From: Flavobacterium sp.
GTDB taxonomy: Bacteria > Bacteroidota > Bacteroidia > Flavobacteriales > Flavobacteriaceae
Assembly (NCBI RefSeq): GCF_027484945.1
Contig: NZ_JAIXRZ010000020.1
Span: 1 to 57,204 of the forward strand
DNA: 57,204 nt
Direction of reading: 5' to 3'
Shown here: piece after piece, positions 18,868-28,276 of the stretch
Layout: each line of letters begins with the position of its first letter
Numbering within the stretch: the stretch's first letter is position 1
Program-made: the position numbers and the translations under genes
The notes under the pieces: model-generated
Database searches by the model: none
Told to the model about the DNA's origin: nothing
What the model saw: the letters and a program-made list of their open reading frames with translations, nothing else

Positions 18868-18889
18868 AGTATAGCTTGGATTCACTAAC

Positions 18890-20443
18890 TTATAAACTTG
18901 CAGGATATAAAATTCGGAAATCACCGAAGTTGTACCCTTTAAAGTTAGATCCATAGGTTGCATTGATTGACTTCAAAAATTCGTTAGTAATCAAACCATA
19001 TCCTCTTGGGCTTGGATGAATACCATCTAAAGAGAAACCACCACCAGTAACATATATTGAGGTAACTTTAAATCCGTCCTTAGTGATTCCACCGTTGGCA
19101 ACTTGATTTAAAATTGAATTCGCATCAACTAATGCCAATCCTTTAGCCGATGCAATTGAAGCAATTGAAGCATTAAAAGCAGTTGTTGCTGTTTTTACTT
19201 CGGCTGTTTCTGTTGCTGTTAGTGTTGTGTTGTCTTGCATTGGAAATGAAACACCTACGGTATTAAAAGGTGCAGGAGCACTCGCTGTTGTAGAACCAAT
19301 CACAGCACGAGCAGACAATAAAATATAATCACGTGATGCTGCAGCATTGCTTGCATGGCGAGTTCTTCCGTATAAATTACCTACAAATGTTGCTGTAGTT
19401 GGACCTAAAACTGGTGTCAAAGCACTTGTTATAGGACCTGATAAATCAGCTAAAGATTCGTCAGCAATTAACAATGGATTAGCTTCAGTAGTCGATGCAT
19501 TTCCATCATCAGCAACTAGGGTTTGGAATCTTGCGGGCTGACCTGTAGCTGCACAAATTTGATTAACTGCACCAAACAAGGTGTTTAACTGACCTGCGCT
19601 TGCTGCAGGCAATCCTGGAATCGGATTTGTAGGTACGGTAGTAAAGAAAGGTGCAGAAGTTACATCAGGAATATTTCCAACAACCCCTTTGGCCCCATTA
19701 GCCGTTAAGCCATTCACTAATGTATTAAATACATTACTAAACACATTAGGATCAGTGATATCATTTCCACCATATGAAGCCGGATTTAAATTACCCAGTT
19801 GGTTAACACCCGTACCTCCTGAAGTAGCATACGATAAAACATCATTATTTCCTATCCACAAAGAGAAAAAAGTTGGGTTTTGAGCAACGGCATCAGCCAA
19901 TACATTTGCAGTTGAGTTACTAGCAAAACGAACATAGTAAGGATTTGCTTGACCGGATAAAACACCGGCAGCACTTCCATAACCATTGGCAACTAAGTGA
20001 AAACTTTTTGCACCTGGAATACCCATATTATTAAACGGTCCTGACAAAACATTCGTGATTTCTGTAGAAGGTGTACCCGGAACATTTACCGGACCTGTTC
20101 CATTAAAAAACAAACGCGTTCCTTGAATCTGATTACCACCTAATAACAATCCACCTACATTATCATTCATATAAGGGATTTTAAACTCGCCACCACCGAC
20201 TAACGCAAACTTTTGCGCTAACAGATTCGGATAGGAACCTTTTTGTCCTTCAATAAACAAAGCGTTATCAGAAAAACCAGCAGTAAGCGAATTTCCTAAG
20301 GCCACATATTTTGTAAAATCTGCTGTTCCAGCGGTAAGTGGCTTACCGTCAACCGAGTTTGGATCGGCAACAACATCATCATCATTGTTACAGGCTGTGA
20401 ATGCAAGAGCAACCAAGAATAGCCATTTATAATTCTTTATCAT
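18890..20443 (-). CDS. SGNH/GDSL-hydrolase outer-membrane lipoprotein
   Basis: 517 residues. The lipoprotein signal peptide MIKNYKWLFLVALAFTAC ends at Cys18, followed by an acidic stretch (NNDDD) of the type linked to surface export in this phylum. SGNH blocks are all visible: block I YVALGNSLTAGFSD (catalytic Ser in GNSLTAG), a Gly block in GPFNNMGIPGA, block III IGNNDVLSYA (GxND), and block V LDGIHPSPRGYGL (DxxH). It is thus probably an esterase or lipase. It lies 24 bases after a TonB-dependent receptor and is probably co-transcribed with it; the pair may hydrolyse an ester substrate at the surface and import the product (inference). The size is larger than single-domain GDSL enzymes because of loops between blocks. 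Confidence 0.9.
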   Translation of the reverse strand: MIKNYKWLFLVALAFTACNNDDDVVADPNSVDGKPLTAGTADFTKYVALGNSLTAGFSDNALFIEGQKGSYPNLLAQKFALVGGGEFKIPYMNDNVGGLLLGGNQIQGTRLFFNGTGPVNVPGTPSTEITNVLSGPFNNMGIPGAKSFHLVANGYGSAAGVLSGQANPYYVRFASNSTANVLADAVAQNPTFFSLWIGNNDVLSYATSGGTGVNQLGNLNPASYGGNDITDPNVFSNVFNTLVNGLTANGAKGVVGNIPDVTSAPFFTTVPTNPIPGLPAASAGQLNTLFGAVNQICAATGQPARFQTLVADDGNASTTEANPLLIADESLADLSGPITSALTPVLGPTTATFVGNLYGRTRHASNAAASRDYILLSARAVIGSTTASAPAPFNTVGVSFPMQDNTTLTATETAEVKTATTAFNASIASIASAKGLALVDANSILNQVANGGITKDGFKVTSIYVTGGGFSLDGIHPSPRGYGLITNEFLKSINATYGSNFKGYNFGDFRILYPASL

Positions 20444-20457
20444 GAGAAAAGATGTTT

Positions 20458-20485
20458 GAGTTAGAAATTAAGGGTTAAGAGTTAA
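20458..20485 (-). repeat. Degenerate heptad repeat overlapping the receptor stop
   Basis: Minus strand TTAACTC TTAACCC TTAATTT CTAACTC, four units, 14 bases before the SGNH start. Part of it encodes the receptor C-terminus, so chance is possible. Confidence 0.35.
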
Positions 20486-23320
20486 TGAGGCGAAATACTG
20501 ACTTCCGATCATCCCGGCACCTAATACTTGTTGGTATTCATTTCCTCCAATATTAGTAGCGCCTAATTTAATGATTGCCTTCAATTTTGGTAACGCGTAA
20601 TTAATTTGTGCATCAATTACGGTTGCCTCATTGATATATCCATCTACAAACGTTGATTCCCAACGGTATCCTGTATTCCATCTTGCACTAAGATTGAAAC
20701 CTAAGTTTCCAATTAATTTATCATTACTGATACTTGCTTTTACGCGGTGTTTAGGTGTATTGAAGCCGGCTTCAAAACCTGGATCTTTCCCTTGATCAAA
20801 TTCAAACTGTGCATAATTATAGTTTGCAGATAATTCAAAGTTTTTAGGCAATCTATAGTTCAAACCTGCGCCAAACCCTAATGAACGTACCTCAACATCG
20901 GTATTTGTATATAATTGGAATACACGGGTATTTCCTGTTGCTAATGCATCTACAGATTGTGCACCGGTATCGGTTGGTCCACCCAAAATGTTTGGTGAAT
21001 CTTGAGCTGTACCATACAATGGAGCAACAACATTTAAATTCCCAATAAAGTCATTATAGATATTGTAATACCCCGTTAAGTCGTAAGATAAATTCTTAAT
21101 CTGACCACGGTAACCTAATTCAAAGGCTTTTACAGTTTCCGGTTTCACTAAATTGGCATTCGCTTTACGCAATAAAGCTGCAGCTGCAATTGGATCGGTA
21201 CCTGCTAATGCCGCAAATTGCGATGCCGATTCAGCAGTATATGAATTATAATAAGCATTGTTACCATTAATAGTGGTTGATGTACCGCCTACAATTGCTT
21301 GACCTGAAGTTGAGGTTACCGGCAACGTTTCTGTAAAACGAATCAAGTTGTCGGGAGCAGATCCTAAAAGAACTGCACTTCCTACATTGAATCCGATGTA
21401 TTGATCTTGTGTAGTTGGGTTACGGAAACCGGTTTGGAATGAACCTCGGAAGTTATGATTTTTCTGTTCACCCGCAGAATATACCATAGATAAACGTGGA
21501 GAAAAGTTTCCATCAAAGTTTTGCGATTTATCAAATCGGACTGAACCGGTAAATTTCAAACGGTCTTCCATGAATTTTTTCTGAACTTGGGTATACAAAC
21601 CGTGTTCTCTGTATAAAATGTCACTTCCTTTATCGGTATAAATACGTCCTAAAGAGTTTAATTCATACATACGGAAAGAACCCCCTACTTGAATTTCAGC
21701 AAACTTAATCAAGTCTTTAAAATTATAGTTTGCATCCGAATGGTACAGTTTGGAGTCGTCAACTAATTTAGAACCTGTCAATACGTCTGAATCGGAAATC
21801 ACGCGGTTGAAAGCCGCTTTAAACTCAGGAGTTCCTGGGATTAAACGTCCAGTGTCGGCAACATTACGAGCAGCAGCATGAGCTTGAGCAGGCGTAGCAC
21901 CAGCCAATGTCGATTGAACATAAGCTCCCGCATACTGACCAAACCATGTAGCGTCTGATTTCCATTGACGGTTAACATTTAAACCGGTAAAAAGCATATC
22001 ATAAGAATTTCCTCCATCTTCAGTGGTGAAATAGCCACGGATGAAAAAGTTTTTACCTTTAAATTCTAACTTATGCTGTTGCATAAAAAACCCATTCAAA
22101 TAGTATCGGTTAGCTCCTTGATATACTGTATTTCCAAAACCGAATTTACTTTGCCAAATAATTTCGTTGTCATTAGCCCATGGCTTTAAATGCAATGAGA
22201 AATCTACTTTTGCATTTTTTACACGATTATCAGTCAAATCTACTTCGTTATAACCTGTACGGCTCACATTGTAATTTGGTAAAATTTGTTGAAAAGCAGT
22301 AAATTGTGTCGGAGTAATTACACCCGCATTCAACATTCCTGTGGCAACTCCTCGAAGATTGGTCGAAGCCTCATCCCCGTAAACATTTATACCATTATAA
22401 TTGTGGAACGAACGATCCAAACCTACGTTATTTACAAGGTCTTTATCTCTGTAATCGGTAGCAAACCAATCGGTTCCTTTCATAAAAGAAAAATTCGCTT
22501 TTGCTGCAAAATGTTTTGAAAATGCATGAGCAACACGAACGCCATAATCCGCATAATCTCTAGATCCTGCCGCTTTTTGACTAGTTTGACCATATTTCAC
22601 ATAGGCAGAAATTCCTTGACTTGTAAACGGACTTTTACTGTTCATAAATAAAATACCGTTGAATGCGTTAGCTCCATACAAAGCCGAAGAAGCACCTGGT
22701 AGCAACTCAACACTTTGAACATCAATTTCAGAAATACCAATTAAGTTTCCTAAAACAAAGTTCAATAAAGGTGAAGAGTTATCCATTCCGTCAACTAATT
22801 GCATAAAACGGGTATTTGCAACGGTTGCAAAACCACGAGTGTTAATCGACTTAAACGACATACTACTAGTGTTCATATGCACCTCCTTCAAGTTTTCCAA
22901 ACCATCATAATACGATGGAGAAGCCGATTTTTTAATGTCCTTAATCGTCATACGTTCAATCGTAACAGGCGATTCTTTGATTCGCTCTGGCGTACGTGAA
23001 GCCGAAACTACGATTTCATCCAGTCGGGTATCTTCACTTTGTAACACCACCTCAACTTTTTGTGAAGCTGAAGTAATCGCTACTTTTTGTGAAGCAAATC
23101 CAATACTGGAAATTTCTAATGAAAAGGGTGGAGTTTTAGAAACTTTCAATGTAAACTTTCCGTCAACATCAGAAATTGTTCCTGCAGACTCGCCGGCAAC
23201 CTTAACGTTGGCACCGGGAACAGGTTGGTTTTTATTGTCTTTAACCGTACCTGAAATTGTTGATTGTGCCATACTCACTGCACAAAACAACAAAGTAACA
23301 AAAAGATGATAAATCTTCAT
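20468..23320 (-). CDS. TonB-dependent outer-membrane receptor
   Basis: 950 residues. Signal peptide MKIYHLFVTLLFCAVSMAQ, then a carboxypeptidase-regulatory-like beta-sandwich (SGTVKDNKNQPVPGANV, residues 21-100), then the plug domain (SPVTIERMTIKDIKKSASPS; LLPGASSALYGANAFNGILF) and a 22-strand-type barrel ending in a hydrophobic strand (GSQYFASLTLNP). It imports a substrate across the outer membrane using TonB energy. It is not a SusC of a classical SusCD pair, because its partner gene encodes an SGNH-hydrolase lipoprotein and not a SusD-like protein. The substrate is unknown. I see no clean TAnnTTTG promoter: the best candidate has a one-base shorter core (TATTTTG). Confidence 0.93.
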   Translation of the reverse strand: MKIYHLFVTLLFCAVSMAQSTISGTVKDNKNQPVPGANVKVAGESAGTISDVDGKFTLKVSKTPPFSLEISSIGFASQKVAITSASQKVEVVLQSEDTRLDEIVVSASRTPERIKESPVTIERMTIKDIKKSASPSYYDGLENLKEVHMNTSSMSFKSINTRGFATVANTRFMQLVDGMDNSSPLLNFVLGNLIGISEIDVQSVELLPGASSALYGANAFNGILFMNSKSPFTSQGISAYVKYGQTSQKAAGSRDYADYGVRVAHAFSKHFAAKANFSFMKGTDWFATDYRDKDLVNNVGLDRSFHNYNGINVYGDEASTNLRGVATGMLNAGVITPTQFTAFQQILPNYNVSRTGYNEVDLTDNRVKNAKVDFSLHLKPWANDNEIIWQSKFGFGNTVYQGANRYYLNGFFMQQHKLEFKGKNFFIRGYFTTEDGGNSYDMLFTGLNVNRQWKSDATWFGQYAGAYVQSTLAGATPAQAHAAARNVADTGRLIPGTPEFKAAFNRVISDSDVLTGSKLVDDSKLYHSDANYNFKDLIKFAEIQVGGSFRMYELNSLGRIYTDKGSDILYREHGLYTQVQKKFMEDRLKFTGSVRFDKSQNFDGNFSPRLSMVYSAGEQKNHNFRGSFQTGFRNPTTQDQYIGFNVGSAVLLGSAPDNLIRFTETLPVTSTSGQAIVGGTSTTINGNNAYYNSYTAESASQFAALAGTDPIAAAALLRKANANLVKPETVKAFELGYRGQIKNLSYDLTGYYNIYNDFIGNLNVVAPLYGTAQDSPNILGGPTDTGAQSVDALATGNTRVFQLYTNTDVEVRSLGFGAGLNYRLPKNFELSANYNYAQFEFDQGKDPGFEAGFNTPKHRVKASISNDKLIGNLGFNLSARWNTGYRWESTFVDGYINEATVIDAQINYALPKLKAIIKLGATNIGGNEYQQVLGAGMIGSQYFASLTLNP

Positions 23321-23464
23321 TTGATAGTAATTTGTTGGTTTATGAGGGCAAAATACAACTATTTTTCAAAATATTATTTAAAGAACCTTAATTTTTCATT
23401 AACAAGGCCATTATACGAATTAAATATTTGTGTCTTTTGAGTAAATTATTCGAATCCCCTTAGC

Positions 23465-23496
23465 AAAAAAAATGCAAGACTTATGTCCTGCATTTT
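23465..23496 (-). terminator. Terminator after the small membrane protein gene
   Basis: 12-bp stem with one G-U wobble when read on the minus strand (23496-23485 with 23480-23469), loop of four, then a T8 run. It closes the operon that includes glmS. The rest of 23321-23568 shows no gene that I can support; it holds the receptor leader on one side and AT-rich sequence. Confidence 0.7.
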
Positions 23497-23568
23497 GTGT
23501 TTATTTGACAGTAGCCTATATAAAATGCACTTTGTTGCTCAGTATTATAGGGCTGATTTTATGTTAAA

Positions 23569-23736
23569 TCATCGATTGTTTTTGCTACAAATCTTAAAGT
23601 TGAAATAGCACGAAATCCCTATCAAAATAAGACCAATTCCGCCTAATCCTGGCGAATCATCCAACTCGCCGCCAATTAAAGCCAAGGCCCCAACCACAGC
23701 AAGGATTATGGGAAATAGAAAATAAACTTTTTTCAT
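23569..23736 (-). CDS. 55-residue membrane protein downstream of glmS
   Basis: Starts MKKVYFLFPIILAVVGALAL and ends KICSKNNR. It shows two hydrophobic segments, residues 4-21 and about 31-46, separated by a short acidic turn (GGELDDSPG), so it should be a small two-pass inner-membrane protein. I do not recognise a family. The frame is supported by the ATG just 50 bases past the glmS stop, by codon use like its neighbours, by the membrane-protein composition and by a terminator after the stop. It is probably the last gene of the operon. Function unknown. Confidence 0.6.
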   Translation of the reverse strand: MKKVYFLFPIILAVVGALALIGGELDDSPGLGGIGLILIGISCYFNFKICSKNNR

Positions 23737-23785
23737 TTACTCAAAATTAGTGATTATCTATTTCCAAAGAGAACGAATAAAGCCG

Positions 23786-25633
23786 TTACTCCACCGTAAC
23801 TGATTTTGCCAGATTTCGAGGCTGATCCACATTACATCCGCGCATAACCGCAATATGATACGACAGCAATTGCAAAGGAATCGTGGTAATTAATGGAGAT
23901 AATGCATCGGAAGTTTCGGGTATTTCGATAACGTGATCGGCCAACTCTTTTACTTGAATATCACCCTTGGTTACAATTGCAATGATCTTTCCACTTCGGG
24001 ATTTAATTTCCTGAATATTACTCACTACCTTATCATAATGCCCTTGTTTGGGTGCAATTACAACGACTGGCATTTTTTCATCAATTAAAGCGATCGGCCC
24101 GTGCTTCATTTCTGCCGCTGGATAACCCTCTGCGTGGATATAAGAAATTTCTTTTAACTTCAATGCCCCTTCTAAAGCAACGGGGAAATTGTAACCGCGG
24201 CCTAGGTATAAACAATTGCTTGCATCTTTATAAATTGCAGCAATTTCTTTTGAAATGGCATTGGTTTGCAAGGCTTCGGCAACTTTTTCAGGAATCAATT
24301 CCAACTCTTGTAAGTACCGGAAGTAATCTGAATTGGATAGTGTTCCTTTTGCTTTAGCTAAACGCAACGCAATCATGGTTAAAACCGTAATTTGTGTGGT
24401 AAATGCTTTAGTTGATGCTACTCCAATTTCCGGACCGGCATGGGTATAAGCACCTCCGTTAGTTTCTCTCGAAATAGACGAACCAACCACATTACATACT
24501 CCAAATACAAAAGCTCCTTTTTGTTTAGCCAATTTAATAGCGGCCAAGGTATCTGCGGTTTCACCCGATTGTGAAATAGCAATCACCACATCTTTAGAGG
24601 TAATAATTGGATTGCGGTAACGAAACTCTGATGCGTATTCCACTTCAACCGGTATGCGTGCAAATTCCTCGATAACATACTCGGCAACCAAACCGGCATG
24701 CCAAGAGGTTCCACAAGCAATAATTAAAATTCGATCAGCATACAAGAACTTTTCGATATTGTCTTCAACCCCAGCCATTTGGATCAACCCAGTGGTCGCA
24801 TGCAAGCGCCCACGGTAGGTGTCTTTTATTACATTTGGCTGTTCGTAGATTTCTTTCAACATAAAATGATCGTAGCCTCCTTTTTCAATTTGCTCCAAAT
24901 TCATTTGCAATTCTTGAACATAAGGATCAACCAAAGAATCGTCTTTAATTTTTCGGATTTTCAATGGTTTATGCAATCGAACAATTGCCATTTCTTCATC
25001 CTCTAAATAAATAGCATTCGATGTGTATTCAATAAATGGAGAAGCATCAGAAGCAATAAAATATTCATTTTCACCCACTCCAATCGCTAATGGACTTCCC
25101 AAACGCGCTACAACAATTTCATCGGGTTTATTTTTATCAAATACACAAATCGCATAAGCACCTACTACTTGATTTAGTGCAACTTGAACAGCTTTGCCTA
25201 ACTTCAATCCGTCTTTTTTCTGAACATCTTCAATCAAATTCACCAATACTTCAGTATCGGTATCTGATTTAAAAGTATAGCCCCGGTTGATTAGTTCTTT
25301 TTTTAAAGGTTCGTAGTTTTCTATAATACCGTTATGAATAATTGCTAAGTTCCCCGAATTGGATAAATGCGGGTGTGAATTCACATCATTGGGCACACCA
25401 TGCGTCGCCCAACGGGTATGACCCATTCCGATAGTTCCGTTGGTAGAAATTTCATTGTTGGCGCGTTCTTCAAGGTCAGAAACCTTACCTTTTGTTTTTG
25501 ATACTTTCAAATCAACGCCGTCATAAAGCATAACGCCCGCACTGTCATATCCTCTATATTCAAGACGCTTTAATCCCTTAATAACAATGGGATAAGCTGC
25601 TCTATGTCCAATATATCCTACGATTCCACACAT
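23786..25633 (-). CDS. glmS: Glutamine--fructose-6-phosphate aminotransferase (isomerizing)
   Basis: Makes glucosamine-6-phosphate for peptidoglycan and LPS. The N-terminal glutaminase begins MCGIVGYIG, with Cys2 as the nucleophile once Met is removed, followed by RGYDSAGV, MGHTRWATHG and HNGIIENY. The two SIS sugar-isomerase domains carry CGTSWHAG, SQSGETADT, LYLGRGYNFPVALEGALKLKEISY and the C-terminal PRNLAKSVTVE. 615 residues, full length. It lies 11 bases after the DUF4270 lipoprotein gene and so is in the same operon. No glmS ribozyme-like leader is possible in an 11-base gap. Confidence 0.98.
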   Translation of the reverse strand: MCGIVGYIGHRAAYPIVIKGLKRLEYRGYDSAGVMLYDGVDLKVSKTKGKVSDLEERANNEISTNGTIGMGHTRWATHGVPNDVNSHPHLSNSGNLAIIHNGIIENYEPLKKELINRGYTFKSDTDTEVLVNLIEDVQKKDGLKLGKAVQVALNQVVGAYAICVFDKNKPDEIVVARLGSPLAIGVGENEYFIASDASPFIEYTSNAIYLEDEEMAIVRLHKPLKIRKIKDDSLVDPYVQELQMNLEQIEKGGYDHFMLKEIYEQPNVIKDTYRGRLHATTGLIQMAGVEDNIEKFLYADRILIIACGTSWHAGLVAEYVIEEFARIPVEVEYASEFRYRNPIITSKDVVIAISQSGETADTLAAIKLAKQKGAFVFGVCNVVGSSISRETNGGAYTHAGPEIGVASTKAFTTQITVLTMIALRLAKAKGTLSNSDYFRYLQELELIPEKVAEALQTNAISKEIAAIYKDASNCLYLGRGYNFPVALEGALKLKEISYIHAEGYPAAEMKHGPIALIDEKMPVVVIAPKQGHYDKVVSNIQEIKSRSGKIIAIVTKGDIQVKELADHVIEIPETSDALSPLITTIPLQLLSYHIAVMRGCNVDQPRNLAKSVTVE

Positions 25634-25644
25634 AATCTATTTTT

Positions 25645-27342
25645 TTAGTCAGGTTTGGTATAGTAAACTTGTAATTTCATTCGCTTTGAATCCGGCACGT
25701 TTGGATTTGACCCAAAAAGAATGGTTCCTAACGGATTCACAATTGCCATAGCAGGCGAAAATTTATATTGTTTGGTTCCAATTGTAAAAGGCGTTTGCAA
25801 ATAACCCCGATTCACACTATTTATATTTTCGGTAACAACCAAGCCTAGACGAACATTTGTTGAATCTTTAGTGATCAAATTTCGAAAATGATTCGTTATT
25901 CGAACCTTATAATAGTCCCCACGGCTATCCGACCCTTTAACTAAAATTCCACCATGAATAAACTTATTGTATTTAGTTTCAACAGCAGTAGAAAGATCAT
26001 TGTAATAATCAATTACAGGGCGGTTATTGTCTAAATCATACAATAGTATTCGATTGGGTTCAACAGCAGTAGCCATTGCCGTTTTATCAATATAAAACAC
26101 CAGATTTGCCTCATTAATTAACCATTTTTTACCATCACTTGGGTTGCGCAATTGATCCAATTCATCTGGTATTCCGTTGGGCGTATTTACGAGTGCACCA
26201 CTAGAATTATATTGAATATTATCGGTCGGGTTAAACAAATCAATGACTCCCATAGATCCCTTACCTCCTTTTAACTGAATGCGCTCATCGCCAACAACCA
26301 TATTGGGTGTCGTTACCGGATTTATATAATCGGTGTCAAAAAAATTGACCGTGCGTCCTGTCAAATTCAACACGATTTTTTTGCTCACTTTTTTGATTGA
26401 TGGGTCATTAACACTATTGTCATAAGCCGTTTGATTGGTATAATCCTTGTAAATAATAGTAATTTTCCCACGAGCAGTATTTAACCGTGCTAATACACCT
26501 TGATTTTCAGCGCCTACTGCCGCTTCAGCTTTAAAATAAAGTCCTCTAAAATAATTTTTAAATGTATTATTATTTAAAAATACACCCGCAGGAGCATTAA
26601 AAATTTTATTTTGAAAAAAGGACTTATTCAAGTTTAAGAAAATTCCAGGCGCTATTGTTTCTTTAACCGTTCCGCTTGGCTTCTTAATTTTTATGGGTTG
26701 CGCACTAAATACAAACTGATCGTTTTGACTGTAGTCTGTTGTTGTAGGCGTATTTACATTCGTGTTGTCGTCATTCAATCGAAGTGAACTATTCACAAGC
26801 GCCCCTTCAAATTGAGCTTGTTGACTTGAATAATAGCGTTGCGCTTGTTGAAGATTGGTTGCAGGATCAAAATCTTGTATAAAATAACCCGACTCATAAA
26901 CGCCTAACTTGATTTTTGGTGAAACCACGTCTTTTTTATATTGTGGTAACAATGAATCGATTCGATAAATAGGTTCCCCCGTTCCAGCCTCTACATCGGT
27001 TACAGGAGCAAAATAAGGAATATGTAAATATACTGAATCAATAAGGTCGGGAGCAAAAAATTTTGGATTGTTATTTTCTAATTGTAGCTGTGTTACAAGA
27101 CTTGCTTTTGTTTTCCCAAAAACAGGACTATTATAATAGCCAAGCGAATTGATCGGCAAATCATTGGTTTGTACATCTCCAGTACTTTTATTGAAGGCAA
27201 CGACATCAAAGGTTGTTTTATTCAAACCAAAGTGTTCATCACCAACAATTTCACCACCAACATTGGAAAAGTCTTTATCACATGACACGAGTGCCATCGC
27301 AAAAACAACAAAAAGTGAATACACTAATTTACGTAAATTCAT
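25645..27342 (-). CDS. DUF4270 family outer-membrane lipoprotein
   Basis: The start was set at ATG 27342, because it begins a lipoprotein signal peptide (NLRKLVYSLFVVFAMALVSC, lipid Cys near residue 21); the longer frame to 27393 overlaps the upstream gene. 565 residues, beta-rich, with repeats of predicted strands, matching the DUF4270 family found in Bacteroidota in this same place between a glycogen-synthase-like gene and glmS. Function unknown. The neighbour glmS suggests an envelope role, but this is weak evidence. No catalytic motif is visible. Confidence 0.85.
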   Translation of the reverse strand: MNLRKLVYSLFVVFAMALVSCDKDFSNVGGEIVGDEHFGLNKTTFDVVAFNKSTGDVQTNDLPINSLGYYNSPVFGKTKASLVTQLQLENNNPKFFAPDLIDSVYLHIPYFAPVTDVEAGTGEPIYRIDSLLPQYKKDVVSPKIKLGVYESGYFIQDFDPATNLQQAQRYYSSQQAQFEGALVNSSLRLNDDNTNVNTPTTTDYSQNDQFVFSAQPIKIKKPSGTVKETIAPGIFLNLNKSFFQNKIFNAPAGVFLNNNTFKNYFRGLYFKAEAAVGAENQGVLARLNTARGKITIIYKDYTNQTAYDNSVNDPSIKKVSKKIVLNLTGRTVNFFDTDYINPVTTPNMVVGDERIQLKGGKGSMGVIDLFNPTDNIQYNSSGALVNTPNGIPDELDQLRNPSDGKKWLINEANLVFYIDKTAMATAVEPNRILLYDLDNNRPVIDYYNDLSTAVETKYNKFIHGGILVKGSDSRGDYYKVRITNHFRNLITKDSTNVRLGLVVTENINSVNRGYLQTPFTIGTKQYKFSPAMAIVNPLGTILFGSNPNVPDSKRMKLQVYYTKPD

Positions 27343-27352
27343 AAATCCAAAA

Positions 27353-28156
27353 TTATAACATTTCTTTGTAGAAAGCAGTATATGCTTGCGCAAACGCTTC
27401 TTTAGGGATGAAAGGTAGAAAAGGTTTCCCTGATGATTCTATAATTTTTGTTAAACCTTCATCCAAATTTTCTGAACCAACAATAACCGCATCAGAATGA
27501 GCTACCGCCACTTTCATCCAATTTTCATAATTTGGATCAGCCAAAGGGCTAACCGCATCGTGTGGGATACTATCAAACTTTACTTTATCAAGAGCTTTTA
27601 CGTCGAGCAAACCTTCAAAACCAGTATTGTAGACCGATGTTACAATTTTGGTTTCCGAAAATAATGCTTCATGCTTGTAATAATGCTTCATATACACCGG
27701 CAACATGGACGCCAACCACCCATGAACATGAATAATATCGGGAACCCAATTTAATTTTTTTACCGTTTCAATAACTCCTTTTGCAAAGAATATCGCGCGC
27801 TCATCATTATCTGGATACAACACCCCTTCTTCATCTGTAAAAGTCGCTTTGCGCTTAAAGTATTCCTCATTATCAATAAAGTAAACTTGAATGCGCTCTT
27901 TTGGAATAGACGCTACTTTTATAATTAGAGGCATATCTACATCATTGACAACCATATTCATTCCCGATAAACGAATCACTTCATGCAATTGATGTCTGCG
28001 TTCATTAATATTGCCATAGCGCGGCATAAAAATACGTATCTGACCCCCTTGATCATTAATCATTTTGGGCACATCATACGACATTAATGAAACTTCATTT
28101 TCAGCCAAATAAGGTACCACTTCAGATGATACATATAATATCCTCTTGTCTTCCAT
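27353..28156 (-). CDS. Glycogen/starch synthase N-domain protein (single GT5 domain)
   Basis: 267 residues covering only the N-terminal Rossmann half of GT5 glycogen synthase (usual length about 470). Family features: ILYVSSEVVPYL at the start, DERAIFFAKGVIE, PDIIHVHGWLASMLPVYM, IVTSVYNTGFEG, and AVAHSDAVIVGSENL. The ADP-glucose-binding KxGG motif expected directly after EVxPx is replaced by LAENEVSLMSYDV. The catalytic C-terminal half is absent. The reading frame stops cleanly before the lipoprotein gene, with no remnant of the second domain. It is therefore unlikely to be a working glycogen synthase; a regulatory or binding role is possible. Probably the first gene of the operon with DUF4270 and glmS. 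Confidence 0.85.
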   Translation of the reverse strand: MEDKRILYVSSEVVPYLAENEVSLMSYDVPKMINDQGGQIRIFMPRYGNINERRHQLHEVIRLSGMNMVVNDVDMPLIIKVASIPKERIQVYFIDNEEYFKRKATFTDEEGVLYPDNDERAIFFAKGVIETVKKLNWVPDIIHVHGWLASMLPVYMKHYYKHEALFSETKIVTSVYNTGFEGLLDVKALDKVKFDSIPHDAVSPLADPNYENWMKVAVAHSDAVIVGSENLDEGLTKIIESSGKPFLPFIPKEAFAQAYTAFYKEML

Positions 28157-28204
28157 AGGGTTGATAATTATTGGTTTTGGTTTTACTGTTGTTTAAAAAA
28201 CATG

Positions 28205-28212
28205 CAAAACTA
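28205..28212 (-). promoter_or_regulatory. -7 element for the GT5-like/DUF4270/glmS operon
   Basis: Minus-strand TAGTTTTG (TAnnTTTG), 48 bases before the ATG at 28156. It lies 32 bases from the divergent panC motif; -33 is not clear. Confidence 0.45.
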
Positions 28213-28244
28213 CAAAATTTTATGGAGATTTTAACTAAACATAG

Positions 28245-28252
28245 TAAGTTTG
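28245..28252 (+). promoter_or_regulatory. -7 element of panC
   Basis: TAAGTTTG, 24 bases before the panC ATG at 28277. The upstream -33 is weak (TTTTATG). Confidence 0.45.
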
Positions 28253-28276
28253 TACCCTACACTTTAATTGATTTTA

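Noticed and set aside
23321..23464. A gene in the receptor-upstream gap
   Set aside because: No frame with a start codon, coding character and reasonable length could be found; it is AT-rich leader and promoter sequence.
25634..25644. glmS ribozyme
   Set aside because: Only 11 bases separate the lipoprotein gene from glmS, and no ribozyme core is possible.
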